NCBI RefSeq assembly: GCF_027172205.1
Contig: NC_070614.1
Coordinates: 41,407,001 to 41,471,000, forward strand
DNA from: Podarcis raffonei
Taxonomy: Eukaryota; Chordata; Lepidosauria; Squamata; Lacertidae
Direction: 5' to 3'
DNA: 64,000 nucleotides
Shown: positions 31,601-40,649 of the stretch, piece after piece
Layout of the letters: every line of letters begins with the position of its first letter
How positions within the stretch are numbered: position 1 is the first letter of the stretch
Position numbers and translations under genes: made by a program
Notes under the pieces: generated by a model
What the model saw: only the letters and a program-made list of their open reading frames with translations
What the model was told of the DNA's origin: nothing
The model's database searches: none

Positions 31601-34121
31601 ATTTTATTTTATTTTATTTTATTTTTTAGACCACTGTATTTTATTTTATTTTATTTTATTTTTTAGACCACTGTATTTTAATACTTTGTTGGAAGCTGCC
31701 CAGAGTGGCTGGGGAAACCCAGCCAGATGGGTGGGGTAAAAATAATAAATTCTATTCTATTCTAGGACGCTGAGGTTTTAAATCCTTTTGTTTTACACTC
31801 CGTACTTGTTCAATCTCTCCATTTCTCTCCTGGGTGGCAGAGTCCGGAGTGTTGCTTCTGGAGGGGACAGATGAACCTCCCATGCTTACCAAAGAAGAGC
31901 CGGATTCCAAGACATCAGAGACCCAGGTGAGGGTGCTGATCCTTGGAAGGGACGGAGCTCAGTGGTTGTTATGTACTGAGTTGAATGGGATCCAAAAGGC
32001 AGCAGTCTGATTGGTCCTAGAACAATAGGATTCAGAATGCAGCAGTCTGGTTGGTCCTAGAACAATGCAGCACTATGATTGGTTGGCAGGAACCACCCAA
32101 TCATGCCCCAGATAGAAGTGAATCCACAACCTGATTGGCTTACAGTAGAATTCCGGAATTAGCCAATCATGTGCAGCCCATTGTGTAAATAATGTATATA
32201 AAGCAGATACTTTGAGGGGACATTCATTCATTCCTCCTCACCACTATGAGCTGAATAAAGAGCTTGAAATCACTTTGCGACTCTTGAGTATATTTCAGTG
32301 GTAGAGGCCCTGCTTTGCATGCCAAAGCTCCCAGGTTCGATGGCGACATTTCCAAGTAGACCATATTCGGCTAGATAGACCCAGTGACCTGACTCAGTCA
32401 GCTTCTTCATCTCCCTGAAATGTGTCAACAGACAGTGTTGCAGCATGTTCCATCTAGGGCTGAGTGGGACCAGCCGACCAGCTCCACAAAGTTTCTCCTT
32501 TGTGGCTGAAGCCGTACAATAGACCTGTTTTAGTGTGGTGGCCTTTTGGGGTGAGGCTTGGGGGTTGGTCAAGGCAGAATGTTTCTTGGAGAGGGGTTGT
32601 TACTTGGTAACACCCTATTTATTTTATTTTGTTTATTAAATTTATATACCACTGTTATAAGAAAAACTGCTCCCTTTCCCTTATGGGGTATTCCAGAGCC
32701 CCTATAGAGTCCTTAAGTGGGTTCCCCATCAGTAGGAGAAAACAGAGGCCAACCACAGTATATTGAGAAGCAAAGTGGCTAGTAAGCCTGATCTTTATTC
32801 ACTCATCACACACAGGAGGGAGGAGAACCCTGAACAATGGTGCGCAAGCCCTTATATACACTTTTGAAATTGCCCACCCTGTAGCCCAAGACCACCCCCC
32901 AAAACATCATACATACATCACAGAAGGAGGTGGTCTACCGCAGAAATCCTGTCTGCCTGGATACCTGATAATGGTCACTGATTGCATTACCTGGGCAGCC
33001 TGGCCAGCCTTTTGTGATGGTTCCTGAATCCAGGTCACAGGCTCACCCTATTCATACACAAACGCACGCTTAAGACAGGATTTGTAAGCAAAAAGATAAT
33101 GGGAAGCCTTTCGACATTTGCCTCCCTTGCTGCAGAGGAATATTTGAGGCCATTGGGAGAGTCAAATTGGCTCTCCCATACTACTTCAGACACATGGTTC
33201 ATATATTTAGATAGGTGTGCATTTATGAATATTTGTTCTAAACCACTGAGCCTCTTGGGCTTGCTGATCAGAAGGTTGGCGGTTCGAATCCCTGCGACGG
33301 GGTGAGCTCCCGTTGCTCGGTCCCAGCTCATGCCAACCTAGCAGTTCGAAAGCACGTCAAAGTGCAAGTAGGTAAAAAGGTACCGCTTTGGCAGGAAGGT
33401 AAACTGTGTTTCCGTGCACTGCTCTGGTTTCTCCAGAAGCGGCTTAGTCATGCTGGCCACATGACCTGGAAAAACTGTCTGCGGACAAACGTCGGCTCCC
33501 TCGGCCAGTAAAGCGAGATGAGCGCTGCAACCCCAGAGTTGTTCGCGACAGGACTTAACTGTCAGGGGTCCTTTACCTTTACCTTTATTCTATATTTGAG
33601 ACCTTAAAATTCTTATAACAACCCCCACCATCGAAAGATCTTGGGGCAGTTCACAGAATAAAATACAAGGTAACACAAGTAAATAATAAAACCAAAAACA
33701 ACAAAACAAACACCCCCGCTTTCCACAGACACATTTAAAAAGCTGTAGGATATTTAAGCGGAACTCTCAAAATGCTAATTGTGCTCCTCTAACATTTACA
33801 TTCATGTGCGCTTTACACCAGGTATGAGGAACTTTTTTTCAGATTGAGGGCCACATTTGTTCCTGGGCAGTCTTCTGGGGGCCACATTGGAGTGGTGGGC
33901 AGGACTAGAGGCAGAAGTGGGTGTTCTCCCCTTGCTATAGCATGGACATGATCCTTTCCCTTCTCTTCCCCGCACAGGACACAGCAGACCCTGCGAAGCC
34001 CGCGAAGGAGGCCTTCGAAGTACCAACGCCTGAGGCAGAACAGCCGCCTGAGGCTCCGCCATTGAAGCGGATGCGCAGTGAGGCACAAGAGTCGGAGTCC
34101 AGCCAGCCCTCAGATGCTTAA
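24594..34121 (+). CDS. BCL7C: BCL7C, BAF (SWI/SNF) complex subunit, six exons
   Basis: Nuclear accessory subunit of BAF chromatin-remodelling complexes. Exons: 24594-24685, 26567-26645, 27942-28050, 30400-30561, 31841-31926, 33978-34121. All junctions are GT-AG and in phase; product 223 aa (human BCL7C 217). Residues 1-57 hold the BCL7 N-terminal domain: [20 protein letters not shown], then [19 protein letters not shown]. The motif LLMLDLNDENSNQS spans exons 3-4 and [12 protein letters not shown] lies in exon 5; the tail PEAPPLKRM matches the BCL7C C-terminus (EGAPPLKRI). The VDPRDE ending of the N-domain and the arginine-rich exon 3 favour BCL7C over BCL7A or BCL7B. The central part (exons 4-6) is Ser/Thr/Pro/Glu-rich and probably disordered. 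The start ATG is the family start. Introns hold three solo LTRs, an L2 end and several MITEs, none touching a splice site. Identification is very secure. Confidence 0.96.
24876..25030 (+). mobile_element. tRNA-derived SINE in BCL7C intron 1
   Basis: GGGGCTGCAGCTCAGTGCCA, CCCAGTTTCAAACCTTGG, CTGCTGCCAGTCTGTGTAGG; a diverged full-length copy. Confidence 0.65.
25330..25555. mobile_element. TA-flanked MITE inserted in an L2 LINE end
   Basis: 226 bp, TA target duplication. The two L2 halves (25161-25329 and 25556-25690) join cleanly when it is removed. Confidence 0.88.
25637..25690. repeat. (ATT)n microsatellite
   Basis: ATT run forming the tail of the L2 end. Confidence 0.9.
25850..25965. mobile_element. 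Old hAT-like MITE
   Basis: Contains CCCTGCAGATGTTGCTGG and GGGAGTTGTAGTCC in mirrored arrangement, as in the better kept copies; ends are unclear. Confidence 0.55.
26085..26372 (+). mobile_element. Older L2-like LINE 3' end
   Basis: GGGGCCTTCTCGGTGGTGGC followed by CTTGTCTTTTGATGAGC and an AT-rich 3' end, parallel to the younger L2 copies. Confidence 0.5.
26567..26645 (+). CDS. BCL7C: BCL7C exon 2
   Basis: 79 nt; acceptor TTCCTAG, donor GAG/GTAAGG. It encodes the most conserved BCL7 core ([19 protein letters not shown]). Confidence 0.95.
26820..27195 (-). mobile_element. L1 LINE 3' fragment
   Basis: The region GGGACTTCTTCTTCTTTCC corresponds to the EEVP..EEW site seen at 41.0 kb; AT-rich 3' tail. 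In BCL7C intron 2. Confidence 0.55.
27270..27803 (-). mobile_element. Solo LTR (endogenous retrovirus-type), carrying a nested hAT MITE
   Basis: Ends TGTTGGGGTC..GACCCCACA (TG..CA) with GCGC on both sides as a 4-bp target duplication. An AATAAA on the minus strand sets the orientation. A 121-bp hAT MITE lies inside. It is in BCL7C intron 2, antisense to the gene. No internal viral region is attached. Fossil of moderate age, younger than its target and older than the hAT insertion. Confidence 0.75.
27580..27700. mobile_element. hAT MITE with 8-bp target duplication, nested in a solo LTR
   Basis: 121 bp; starts CAGGCAAACTCGGCC, ends GGCCTATGCCTG, near-palindromic (CCAGATGTTTTGGGACTAC..). The 8-bp duplication TTCTAAAG is exact on both sides. 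Confidence 0.9.
27942..28050 (+). CDS. BCL7C: BCL7C exon 3
   Basis: 109 nt; acceptor CTCGACAG, donor AATG/GTACAT. It encodes a basic stretch with many Arg and ends LLMLDLN. It lies only about 140 bp downstream of a solo LTR. Confidence 0.92.
28755..28870 (-). mobile_element. LINE-tail repeat
   Basis: TTTATTAAATTTGTATAC..CATCAGAAGATCTCAGGGCG..GTTCACAGCATAAAAACG, minus-strand orientation. Confidence 0.55.
28955..29139. mobile_element. TA-flanked MITE
   Basis: 185 bp; starts CAGTGGTACTGCGGG, ends GAGGTACTACTA. The right terminus is diverged. In BCL7C intron 3. Confidence 0.78.
29825..29990. repeat. Local duplication of a block of about 50 bp
   Basis: GCAAGTGGACGGAGGCCTTG..TCTCCCC at 29829 recurs as GCAGGTGGAAGGAGGCCTCG..TCTCCCC at about 29933. 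In BCL7C intron 3. Confidence 0.6.
30117..30254. mobile_element. hAT-like MITE, second subfamily (GTGCCGGAACTCA interior)
   Basis: CAGTGCTATTTTTCTGG terminus with mirrored GGTGCCGGAACT motifs; right end GAAAAAAGCCCTG. In BCL7C intron 3. Confidence 0.7.
30400..30561 (+). CDS. BCL7C: BCL7C exon 4
   Basis: 162 nt; acceptor TTTCCGCAG, donor GGAG/GTAGGT. It begins with the DENSNQS motif conserved across BCL7 proteins and continues as a Ser/Pro/Thr-rich segment. Confidence 0.92.
30940..31768 (+). mobile_element. L2-type LINE 3' end with RT C-terminus
   Basis: Plus strand reads [49 protein letters not shown] and, in a second frame, [20 protein letters not shown]: the L2/CR1-like reverse transcriptase C-terminus. 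The 3'-UTR has the CCCAGCCAGATGGGTGGGG motif and a TCTAT repeat tail, plus ATTTT-run expansions at 31593-31668. BCL7C intron 4. Confidence 0.88.
31841..31926 (+). CDS. BCL7C: BCL7C exon 5
   Basis: 86 nt; acceptor GGGTGGCAG, donor CCCAG/GTGAGG. It encodes the [12 protein letters not shown] motif known from BCL7C. A SINE interrupted by a solo LTR starts about 25 bp after the donor. Confidence 0.92.
31950..32415 (+). mobile_element. tRNA-derived SINE split by a solo LTR
   Basis: Left part GGGACGGAGCTCAGTGGT, right part GTGGTAGAGGCCCTGC..CCAGGTTCGATGGCG..GACCTGACTCAGTCAGC. The halves join through the 5-bp duplication. Confidence 0.8.
31967..32297 (+). mobile_element. Solo LTR (endogenous retrovirus-type) inserted in a SINE
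   Basis: 331 bp, TGTTATGTACTG..GTATATTTCA, flanked by exact 5-bp duplications GTGGT. It has repeated CAGTCTG(A/G)TTGGTCCTAGAACAA units, CCAAT-type boxes, a TATATAAAG box and AATAAAGAGC. No internal region. It lies in BCL7C intron 5, same sense as the gene. Complete in outline and probably recent. Confidence 0.85.
32653..33620 (-). mobile_element. Solo LTR (second family), with a SINE inside
   Basis: Ends are an inverted repeat, TGTTATAAGAA..TTCTTATAACA. On the minus strand it has a TATATAAG box. A tRNA-related SINE (about 33237-33590) is inserted near one end. BCL7C intron 5, antisense. It is a relative of the 54.6 kb copy. Fossil, no internal viral genes. Confidence 0.78.
33237..33590 (+). 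mobile_element. tRNA-related SINE, older copy nested in a solo LTR
   Basis: Same family as 20.9 kb: GGTTGGCGGTTCGAATCCCT, CTCCCGTTGCTCGGTCCCAG, and a CTTTACCTTTACCTTTA tail. The related 54.6 kb LTR lacks it. Confidence 0.85.
33621..33720 (-). mobile_element. LINE-tail repeat flanking the solo LTR
   Basis: ACCATCGAAAGATCTTGGGG..GTTCACAGAATAAA; the same sequence follows the LTR copy at 55262-55310, and a fuller copy is at 28755-28860. Confidence 0.55.
33820..33930. repeat. Fragment of a GGGCCACATT repeat
   Basis: AGGAACTTTTTTTCAGATTG..GGGGGCCACATTGGAG; a related piece lies at 19045-19205 (CCTTTTCCACTCTGAGGGCC). It ends about 50 bp before the BCL7C exon 6 acceptor. Confidence 0.4.
33978..34121 (+). 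CDS. BCL7C: BCL7C exon 6 (last coding)
   Basis: 144 nt including the stop; acceptor CCGCACAG. It encodes the acidic tail ending PPLKRM..SQPSDA. Confidence 0.9.
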   Translation, partial: DTADPAKPAKEAFEVPTPEAEQPPEAPPLKRMRSEAQESESSQPSDA

Positions 34122-34326
34122 CCTCAGGCCTGCTTTTGCTCTCCCCATCTCTTTTGACAGGGGAGGGAGAGGGGACTTGCTGGGAGATATATATTAACAT
34201 ATTATGCTAAAATATGGTGGCCAGCCCACCTTTATGCCACCTTGCCCACCTGGGCACTGTCACCATTTCACTACGCTTGCTGCCCCCTGGTGCAGCCGCT
34301 GGGCAAACAGAAGACTGTTGTTGGTG

Positions 34327-34332
34327 AATAAA
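34327..34332 (+). terminator. BCL7C: Candidate poly(A) signal of BCL7C
   Basis: First canonical AATAAA downstream of the BCL7C stop, about 205 nt away. Another AATAAA near 36415 could serve a longer 3'-UTR. Confidence 0.4.
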
Positions 34333-37300
34333 CATGGCGGCCATCCTTGGATACCCTCAGAAGCCATGTTTGTTTACATTCAACAGCCCCTTTCCCCCCC
34401 ACAGTGTGCATGCATGATTCGCAGTATTAAAAGGAAATGTGCTGGTGGGGAGCAAAGCTCAAGCAAAGGCAGGTGGGGAGATTATGGTGACAAGAGGGGA
34501 ACTGGGAAGGTTTCCTGAAAGGCCCGGTGGACCTAATACATCATATAGAGATCTCTGGCACTGTGAGAGAGGAAGGGAGGCATAAGCACACAAGCCCAAA
34601 GAAAAAGGAACAAAGGCTTGATTTAGGAAAAATAAATAAATCAGGAAAGCCACAAACTCCCAGGTTGTTGTTTTTTTCTACCCCAGGTTAGAGAGCTTGA
34701 GGGCATCTGGGGGTTTAAAAGCCAAGCTGCATGGACCACCAAACCCACCCAAAATCCAAATTTTACAACTGGGAAGAAACATCTGGCAAATACAGCCAAA
34801 TAAGGATCTTTGCTTACTTCTGTATAATTGTATTGTTTTTGTTTTTCGAAGGAGAGGATTGTGGAGGTGTTTCTGAGCTCTTCAGAATTGCAGATTGCAT
34901 CATCTCTCACACAGTTTTCTAGGCACACAGGATACTGTGGAGCCCAGATTAAGGGAAGGATAGGCCAAGTCCTGGAGGCCAAAGCTATGTAGATGTTATG
35001 CACTCTGCCTTGAAAGCTCCTTTGCCTAATCCCAGGTGTGCAGGGGCTGCCTTTAGGGAAAGGAAAAGGAACTCTATATGCTTAGGGAAAAACTCCCTGC
35101 ATTGTTGTTCCTTAATGTTTGTAGAGCTCAGAACCTTAGAACTGAAACAGTCTGGGGGCAGAGACCTCGTCACTTCGGACTCTCAATAACTCATGGCAAG
35201 GGAGATGGAGGAGCTTGGCTTCTATTTCTGCCTCTAGAAGAAGGCAGGCTCATCTCCTGAGGTGAGAAGAGGGAGCTGGATGTGTCTGAGCCCATGCTTC
35301 TTGGACTAAATAGAGCCCAGCCTTTGCTAGAAGGGCATTGAGTGTTGTGGGTTGAAAGGTGGAAGCCTAGGACTCCTGGTTCTCCCCCCCCCCCCAATCC
35401 GGATGCAAAATTGGAAGGAATCAGGAGGCAAAAAAGGTTCCAAACTAGTGGAATAGTAGAGAATCAATCGGCATTTGGGGTTTGGTGGTGTATATACACT
35501 TTCTTTTCGTTATAGTTTGCTGCTCAACAGCAAGCTGTGTCTGTACAGGAGCTTCCACATTTCCATACCTTACCCCAACAGTTGTTAGCTTTCTCTTTGG
35601 TTGCCTGGGCTTTGCTACTCCTTTCTGTTCTTCCTCCTCTCCCCACTCCCACCCTGTTAAGATGGAGACATGGTGCTTTAAGAGCACCTTATCTCCTTAA
35701 TACCATCATATAATAGTTCCTGGATAACTGTGGCACTGCAGCTGATAATCAGGAGGGGTGTTTTAATGCCAGAGGATGCTGGTTTCGACAGGCTACCACA
35801 AATTGGATGTGTTCAGGCCTTCAGTACCCCCCCTTGCTAGTTTTGCTCTTTGATAAAATGCCCTTCTTGTGACTTCTTCATGTAACAAGAGGACTGAGGG
35901 GTGATGATTGTTTGAACAATGAAACTAAATGCCTCTCCGGGTTTTGTGGGGCAGCATTGCTCATGGATATCACTGTGTACATAAAGCACACAAATGGATG
36001 CTTCAGATCCACCCCCTCTGCTAGCTGGCTTTTCCCCCCTGGGGCAGGATGCCAACCAATCATGGCTGCTGGCATCACCCCCTACCCACCTGGGCTGTGG
36101 GCAATCTCCCCAAATTATTGGCCGTTTGTGCGGTTGTCATGCTTTAGCCCTCTGAGCACGGCTCTTTTCTGCAAACCAACAACCTGCTTGCTCCCAGTTT
36201 AGCTTTTCAAGTCCAAATCTGCACCTCAGATTTGCAAGACGCAGCTTTCAAGTGATCTCAGTAATCAGGAACTTTGAATTCAAGGTCAGCCCAAATCGAC
36301 TTCGAGCAGGAGCTGAAAAGAACAGGACTCAAACCCTTATGCCTACCATTAGGCAAGGTGATAATCCCTAAACCCCTCAGCTGTCAAATTTTGGGATAGC
36401 ATTAAAGAACAGTAAAATAAAGTTGTTGGTTTTTTTGAAAGATAAAAAAGGGACTACAGGAACATATGGAAATGCATACTCTGTTGTTGGTCTCCCACCT
36501 TCTTCCTCTTGTGGTTGGCCAAGGCTCAATGGGAAATACCTTTTCTGGGTTAATTCAGTGTGCTTCAAACGTGACAATTCCACAAATCCTGCATGTAGTC
36601 TGCTGCATGTAACAGACCCATGTGCATGTACTTTCTCACATGCAGCCGGCCCAAGTAAGTTGCTCCAGTTGTGGGTTTGCCTTGAAAAAGACATTAGGGT
36701 CATACTGTGGGGCCATCATGTCTCGCGTGGTATTTGCACAATGTCAAGCATGGAAATGATTTCCATGTGGGAGCTTTTAAATGTTCAACATAGGCCCTTA
36801 AGGCACTCATTCAGCGAAGCCCTTAGTAGCAGCGGGAGTGTGGTGTTTATTTCAGCAATAACGTGTTAATGTTTCTTTTGTTTTCTTACCTATTGTTTTA
36901 TAAGCAATTTTACATTGTAATTCTCTTGGTCTATAAAGGAGATTCCTCATCCTGAGCCCGTGTGTGTCTGTTCATGCGTGAGAGAAGGTATACTTTGATA
37001 TAACTCGGAATCATTACTAATAATGGCATATATTGATGTCCTGCCCTTCCTCACCAGTTGAAAGCATTCTCCCATCCAAGGATCTGGAATTGAATTATTT
37101 AGTCACCGAATGCCTGGGTAAACAGGGATGTTTTCAAATTCCTCCTGAAAGTTAATAATGATACAGACGGTCACAGTTCACTAAGCATCCTGATCGCTTT
37201 GTACATGCCTTGGGTGCATTTAATCAGGGCTGTTTCATAAATGACTTTTCTTTGCACAGAGCTAACCTCGGCTTTGGGGAGAGGAGAGAGATAGAGAAGG

Positions 37301-37369
37301 CACAGCTTTAATGGTAGGAAGAAGTTCAGCACCCACCAGACATCTGAGCACATAAGATTTCCAGCACCT

Positions 37370-37470
37370 GGAAGGAACTGTAGTTTGTCACGAGTGCTGG
37401 GAATTGTAGTTCTGTGTTGAGGAAGCTAGAACTCCCAGGATTCTTTGGGGGAACCCATGTGCTTTAATGT
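37370..37470. mobile_element. Copy of the CCCAGGATTCTTTGGGGG palindromic MITE
   Basis: AACTGTAGTTTGTCACGAGTG..GGAATTGTAGTT..ACTCCCAGGATTCTTTGG. Relatives at 2088-2180, 4545-4690 and 12380-12480. Confidence 0.55.
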
Positions 37471-37626
37471 ATGGCGTGGAACCGCTGTGAGGAGGGGGTA
37501 GCACATGCTTTTGCAAGCAGAGGACTCCAGGTTTGCTTGTCAACATCTTGAGGTGGTGCTGGAGAAAACGCTACCCAAAGTGCTGCTGCTGGGGAAGTTC
37601 TTTTCAGCATTTTCCCTTGTGCAAGC

Positions 37627-37650
37627 TGTGTGTGTGTGTGTGTGTGTGTG
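37627..37650. repeat. (TG)n microsatellite
   Basis: Twelve TG units. Confidence 0.85.
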
Positions 37651-37977
37651 ATGCTGGTGGTGGGCAGGGCCAGAGTAGGCGGAGCAACAGATGTGACTCT
37701 TCCCTTTGTACCCTAGGCTGCATTCCAGCCACACAACAGCCAGCGGTTTCTACAGAGCCACACACTTTCCTCCCCATACACCATCCAGACAAACAAGAGG
37801 TGTTACTGGACTTCAAGGACGCAATCTAGCAAGTCAAAAGCACTCCGGTAGAATGTGGAACGTGAATGGTGAGGGGTATGACCCAGGAAGACTTCCAAGG
37901 GCTGAACAGAGAGGCCTGGAGGGCTACTTTGGCCCCTAGGACTGGAGTCCTGTCCCCACCCCCCAATATGTACACAA

Positions 37978-38055
37978 CATTGAACTTCCTGCATTGCAGG
38001 GGGTTGGACTAGATGGCCCTTGGGGGTCCCTGCCAACTCTACAATTCTACAGTTA
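37978..38055 (+). mobile_element. CR1-like SINE tail fragment
   Basis: CTGCATTGCAGGGGGTTGGA..CAACTCTACAATTCTAC; only the tail is recognisable. Confidence 0.65.
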
Positions 38056-38999
38056 GATGGACCAATATGGTCTGACTCAGTTGTGCCATGTGAGAATAAG
38101 TAAGGCTGCAATTTTAACCGCGTGTACAGAGATGCTAATCCCATTAGAATTATACCCCTGTGGCTTGGGAATTAACAGCAGGACAACAAAAGTGGATTTT
38201 GTGAGCTCTTTTAATCACCTGGAAGGATAAAATACCCACCATCTATTGTACAGTAGGGACTTCACTGCCCTTGATACATTTGAATGCATTTCTTATAAAT
38301 GCCAACTTTGTTTGTATATCTTAACAGAACACCCAGATGGACGGTGTCTACTTATATGTTTAAACAGAGATGGGCTGTATTAATGGCTATTGCACTACTA
38401 ATGGGATCTGCTGTTGTTTCTTTTTGTTAAGTTATACAATATTAATTTAAAAAGAAGTTGTTCCAGTGAAATTGTGGGGCTTACTCCCCAGTAGATGTTA
38501 GGATTGTAGCCTTTAATTCATGAAAACTGCATACACTGCCATACAAATAAGCCATTGTACTGAAGAGAGAAAGAGCATACTTTGTTTTCATTTCATTTGT
38601 TTCCCCACGTGGCAGCAAAGCATCATCTTGTAAAAGGCCTTCCTTACTGAGAGAGGAGTGTGTCTCTTGCAAGATGGCATCAGCCACATTGTTTTGCGAG
38701 TCGCTTTCTTTCTCATTCAACCCACCCCCCAATAAAATTGTTCCATTCCTGAAGATCAACTTTTTAACTGATTTTCCCCCCCCTCAGTTCAATCGATTGT
38801 TGCAGCTGGTCTTTGGCAAGTAATCTCTCTCTCTGGCTGCAAAGTGGTCTGTCCCCTTAACTTGAGAGAAAGCCAGTAGGCCCTTCTTCCGAGTAAACAC
38901 TCCTGACCTCAGGTCCACAGTGACACCCTCTGCAGGGCTCAGGGTTGCAATAATGCAATGCAATGCAATGGGGTGGATCTTTGCAGGAAATCAGGCCGG

Positions 39000-39330
39000 G
39001 CAAGGAATAGTTAACCCTACCCACTCTCTTCCCCCTGACCCCCCCCCGCCCCAATATCGCGCCCGTCTCCATGTGCAGAGACGGAAGGGGAGGGCGGGCA
39101 GCGCCTCGTCGGGAGGGGCTCGCGGCAGCGCGGGCTGTTCGCTCATTTCCTGAGGGGTGGGGGTCCGTTCGGTGCTCGGAGGGGGAGAGAGAAGGGTGGG
39201 CTTGCTCTTGCCGGCGAGAGACGCCCCCCCCCATCCTCCTCACGGAAGAGTCTCGAGCTCTCAGCTGCGGAGGAGGCGCCGTGATCATCATTTGGAACAG
39301 GTAAAAAAGACGGGGGGAACGCGCAGCAGC
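39000..39330 (+). promoter_or_regulatory. CpG island, proposed promoter and non-coding exon 1 of the zinc-finger gene
   Basis: Dense CpG (GCAGCGCCTCGTCGGG, CTCGCGGCAGCGCGGGC) ending in a good donor, TTTGGAACAG/GTAAAA, at 39300/39301. The matching acceptor would be CCACCTCTCAG at 42588, giving a 5'-UTR of 108 nt before the ATG. The exon start is unknown. Confidence 0.5.
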
Positions 39331-39486
39331 AGGAGTGAATGGGGGGCGGGGGGCTGCCTGGCTTGGTAGGTGTGTGTGGGGGGGACGACACCAGGGCTCT
39401 GCTCTCCCTCTCCGTGCATAGGGATTTCCGACTAGGGAGACGCAAGGTGCGGGGGGGGGGCAATTTGCTTTTTGTACATGCTTCCC

Positions 39487-40140
39487 CCACCCCGGGCACG
39501 GCGTGGGAGGAGAACCCAGGAGTCCGGATCCTCGCCTCCCTCTCTCTCTCCCCGCAACGCCCCCCTTGCCCCACTCCGGGCACAGCGTGGGAGCAGAACC
39601 CAGGAGTCCCGATCCTCGCCTCCCTCTCTCCCTGCAACGCCCCCCTTGCCCCACTCCGGGCACAGCGTGGGAGGAGAACCCAGGAGTCCGGATCCTCGCC
39701 TCCCTCTCTCCCTGCAACGCCCCCCTTGCCCCACTCCGGGCACAGCGTGGGAGCAGAACCCAGGAGTCCCGATCCTCGCCTCCCTCTCTCCCTGCAACGC
39801 CCCCCTTGCCCCACTCCGGGCACAGCGTGGGAGGAGAACCCAGGAGTTCGGGTCCTCGCCTCCCTCTCCCTCTCCCCGCAACGCCCCCCTTGCCCCGCTC
39901 CGGGCACAGCGTGGGAGGAGAACCCAGGAGTTCGGGTCCTCGCCTCCCTCTCCCTCTCCCTCTCCCCGCAACGCCCCCCTTGCCCCGCTCCGGGCACAGC
40001 GTGGGAGGAGAACCCAGGAGTTCGGGTCCTCGCCTCCCTCTCCCTCTCCCCGCAACGCCCCCCTTGCCCCGCTCCGGGCACAGCGTGGGAGGAGAACCCA
40101 GGAGTCCGGATCCTCGCCTCCCTCCCTGCAACGCCCCCTT
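39487..40140. repeat. GC-rich minisatellite, 80-bp unit, about 8 copies
   Basis: Tandem array. The motif CCGGGCACAGCGTGGGAG recurs at about 39577, 39657, 39737 and 39817 with exact 80-bp spacing; later units are 80-94 bp, varying in a CTCCCT sub-run. Units are nearly identical and lack stop codons, so several frames on both strands stay open for hundreds of codons; these are artefacts. It lies in the putative first intron of the zinc-finger gene. Confidence 0.92.
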
Positions 40141-40649
40141 GCCTAGAGGTGGTTCCCAGCCTCGTGGAGACGGAGGGGAGGCACAAGCGCCGCTGCCTTT
40201 TAACCCAAACAGCAGCCCCGCCCCCTTGCTTCCCTCCCACAGCTGGGGAGGGCGGAGGGAACCCAGGCGTCCTGGCATCTCCCTCCCTCGGCTTTAACCT
40301 ATCCATCCCTCTTTCAAGAGAGAAAGGTCAGGCATCCTGCTGAGACCTCTTGCGCGCCCCCACCATTCCTTCCAGCCTCGGGTCCTCCTTCCTCCGACTG
40401 GGGTTGAGAGGCAATCCCGAGACCCTCCCCATTTTGGAGCCCGGCCATTTCACCTTTCACTTTCCTTTCTGACTTCCGAGCCGCTGCAACAGCCTCCCAA
40501 TACGGGGGAGTTTTACTCACTTGCCGACTGCGATGACACTGGGAGAGGAACCCGGCTGAAATCCTGGAGCTGCCAGTCCGTGTAGTCAATACTGAGCTTG
40601 ATGGTCTGCCTGAGTAGAAAACAGTTTCCTGCGTTCCTTTGGTGTGTGT

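Larger units (their letters stand above)
34340..38990. other. Intergenic between BCL7C and the zinc-finger gene
   Basis: Contains MITE and CR1-tail scraps and a TG microsatellite. Part may be a long BCL7C 3'-UTR. No exon recognised. Confidence 0.45.

Noticed and set aside
39487-40140. CRISPR-like regular repeats
   Set aside because: The whole 80-bp unit repeats without unique spacers, and the context is vertebrate; it is a minisatellite.
38857-40306. Long ORFs of 200-473 codons on both strands
   Set aside because: They arise from an 80-bp stop-free minisatellite and a CpG island. Unrelated frames on both strands are equally open, and the predicted peptides are low-complexity repeats.
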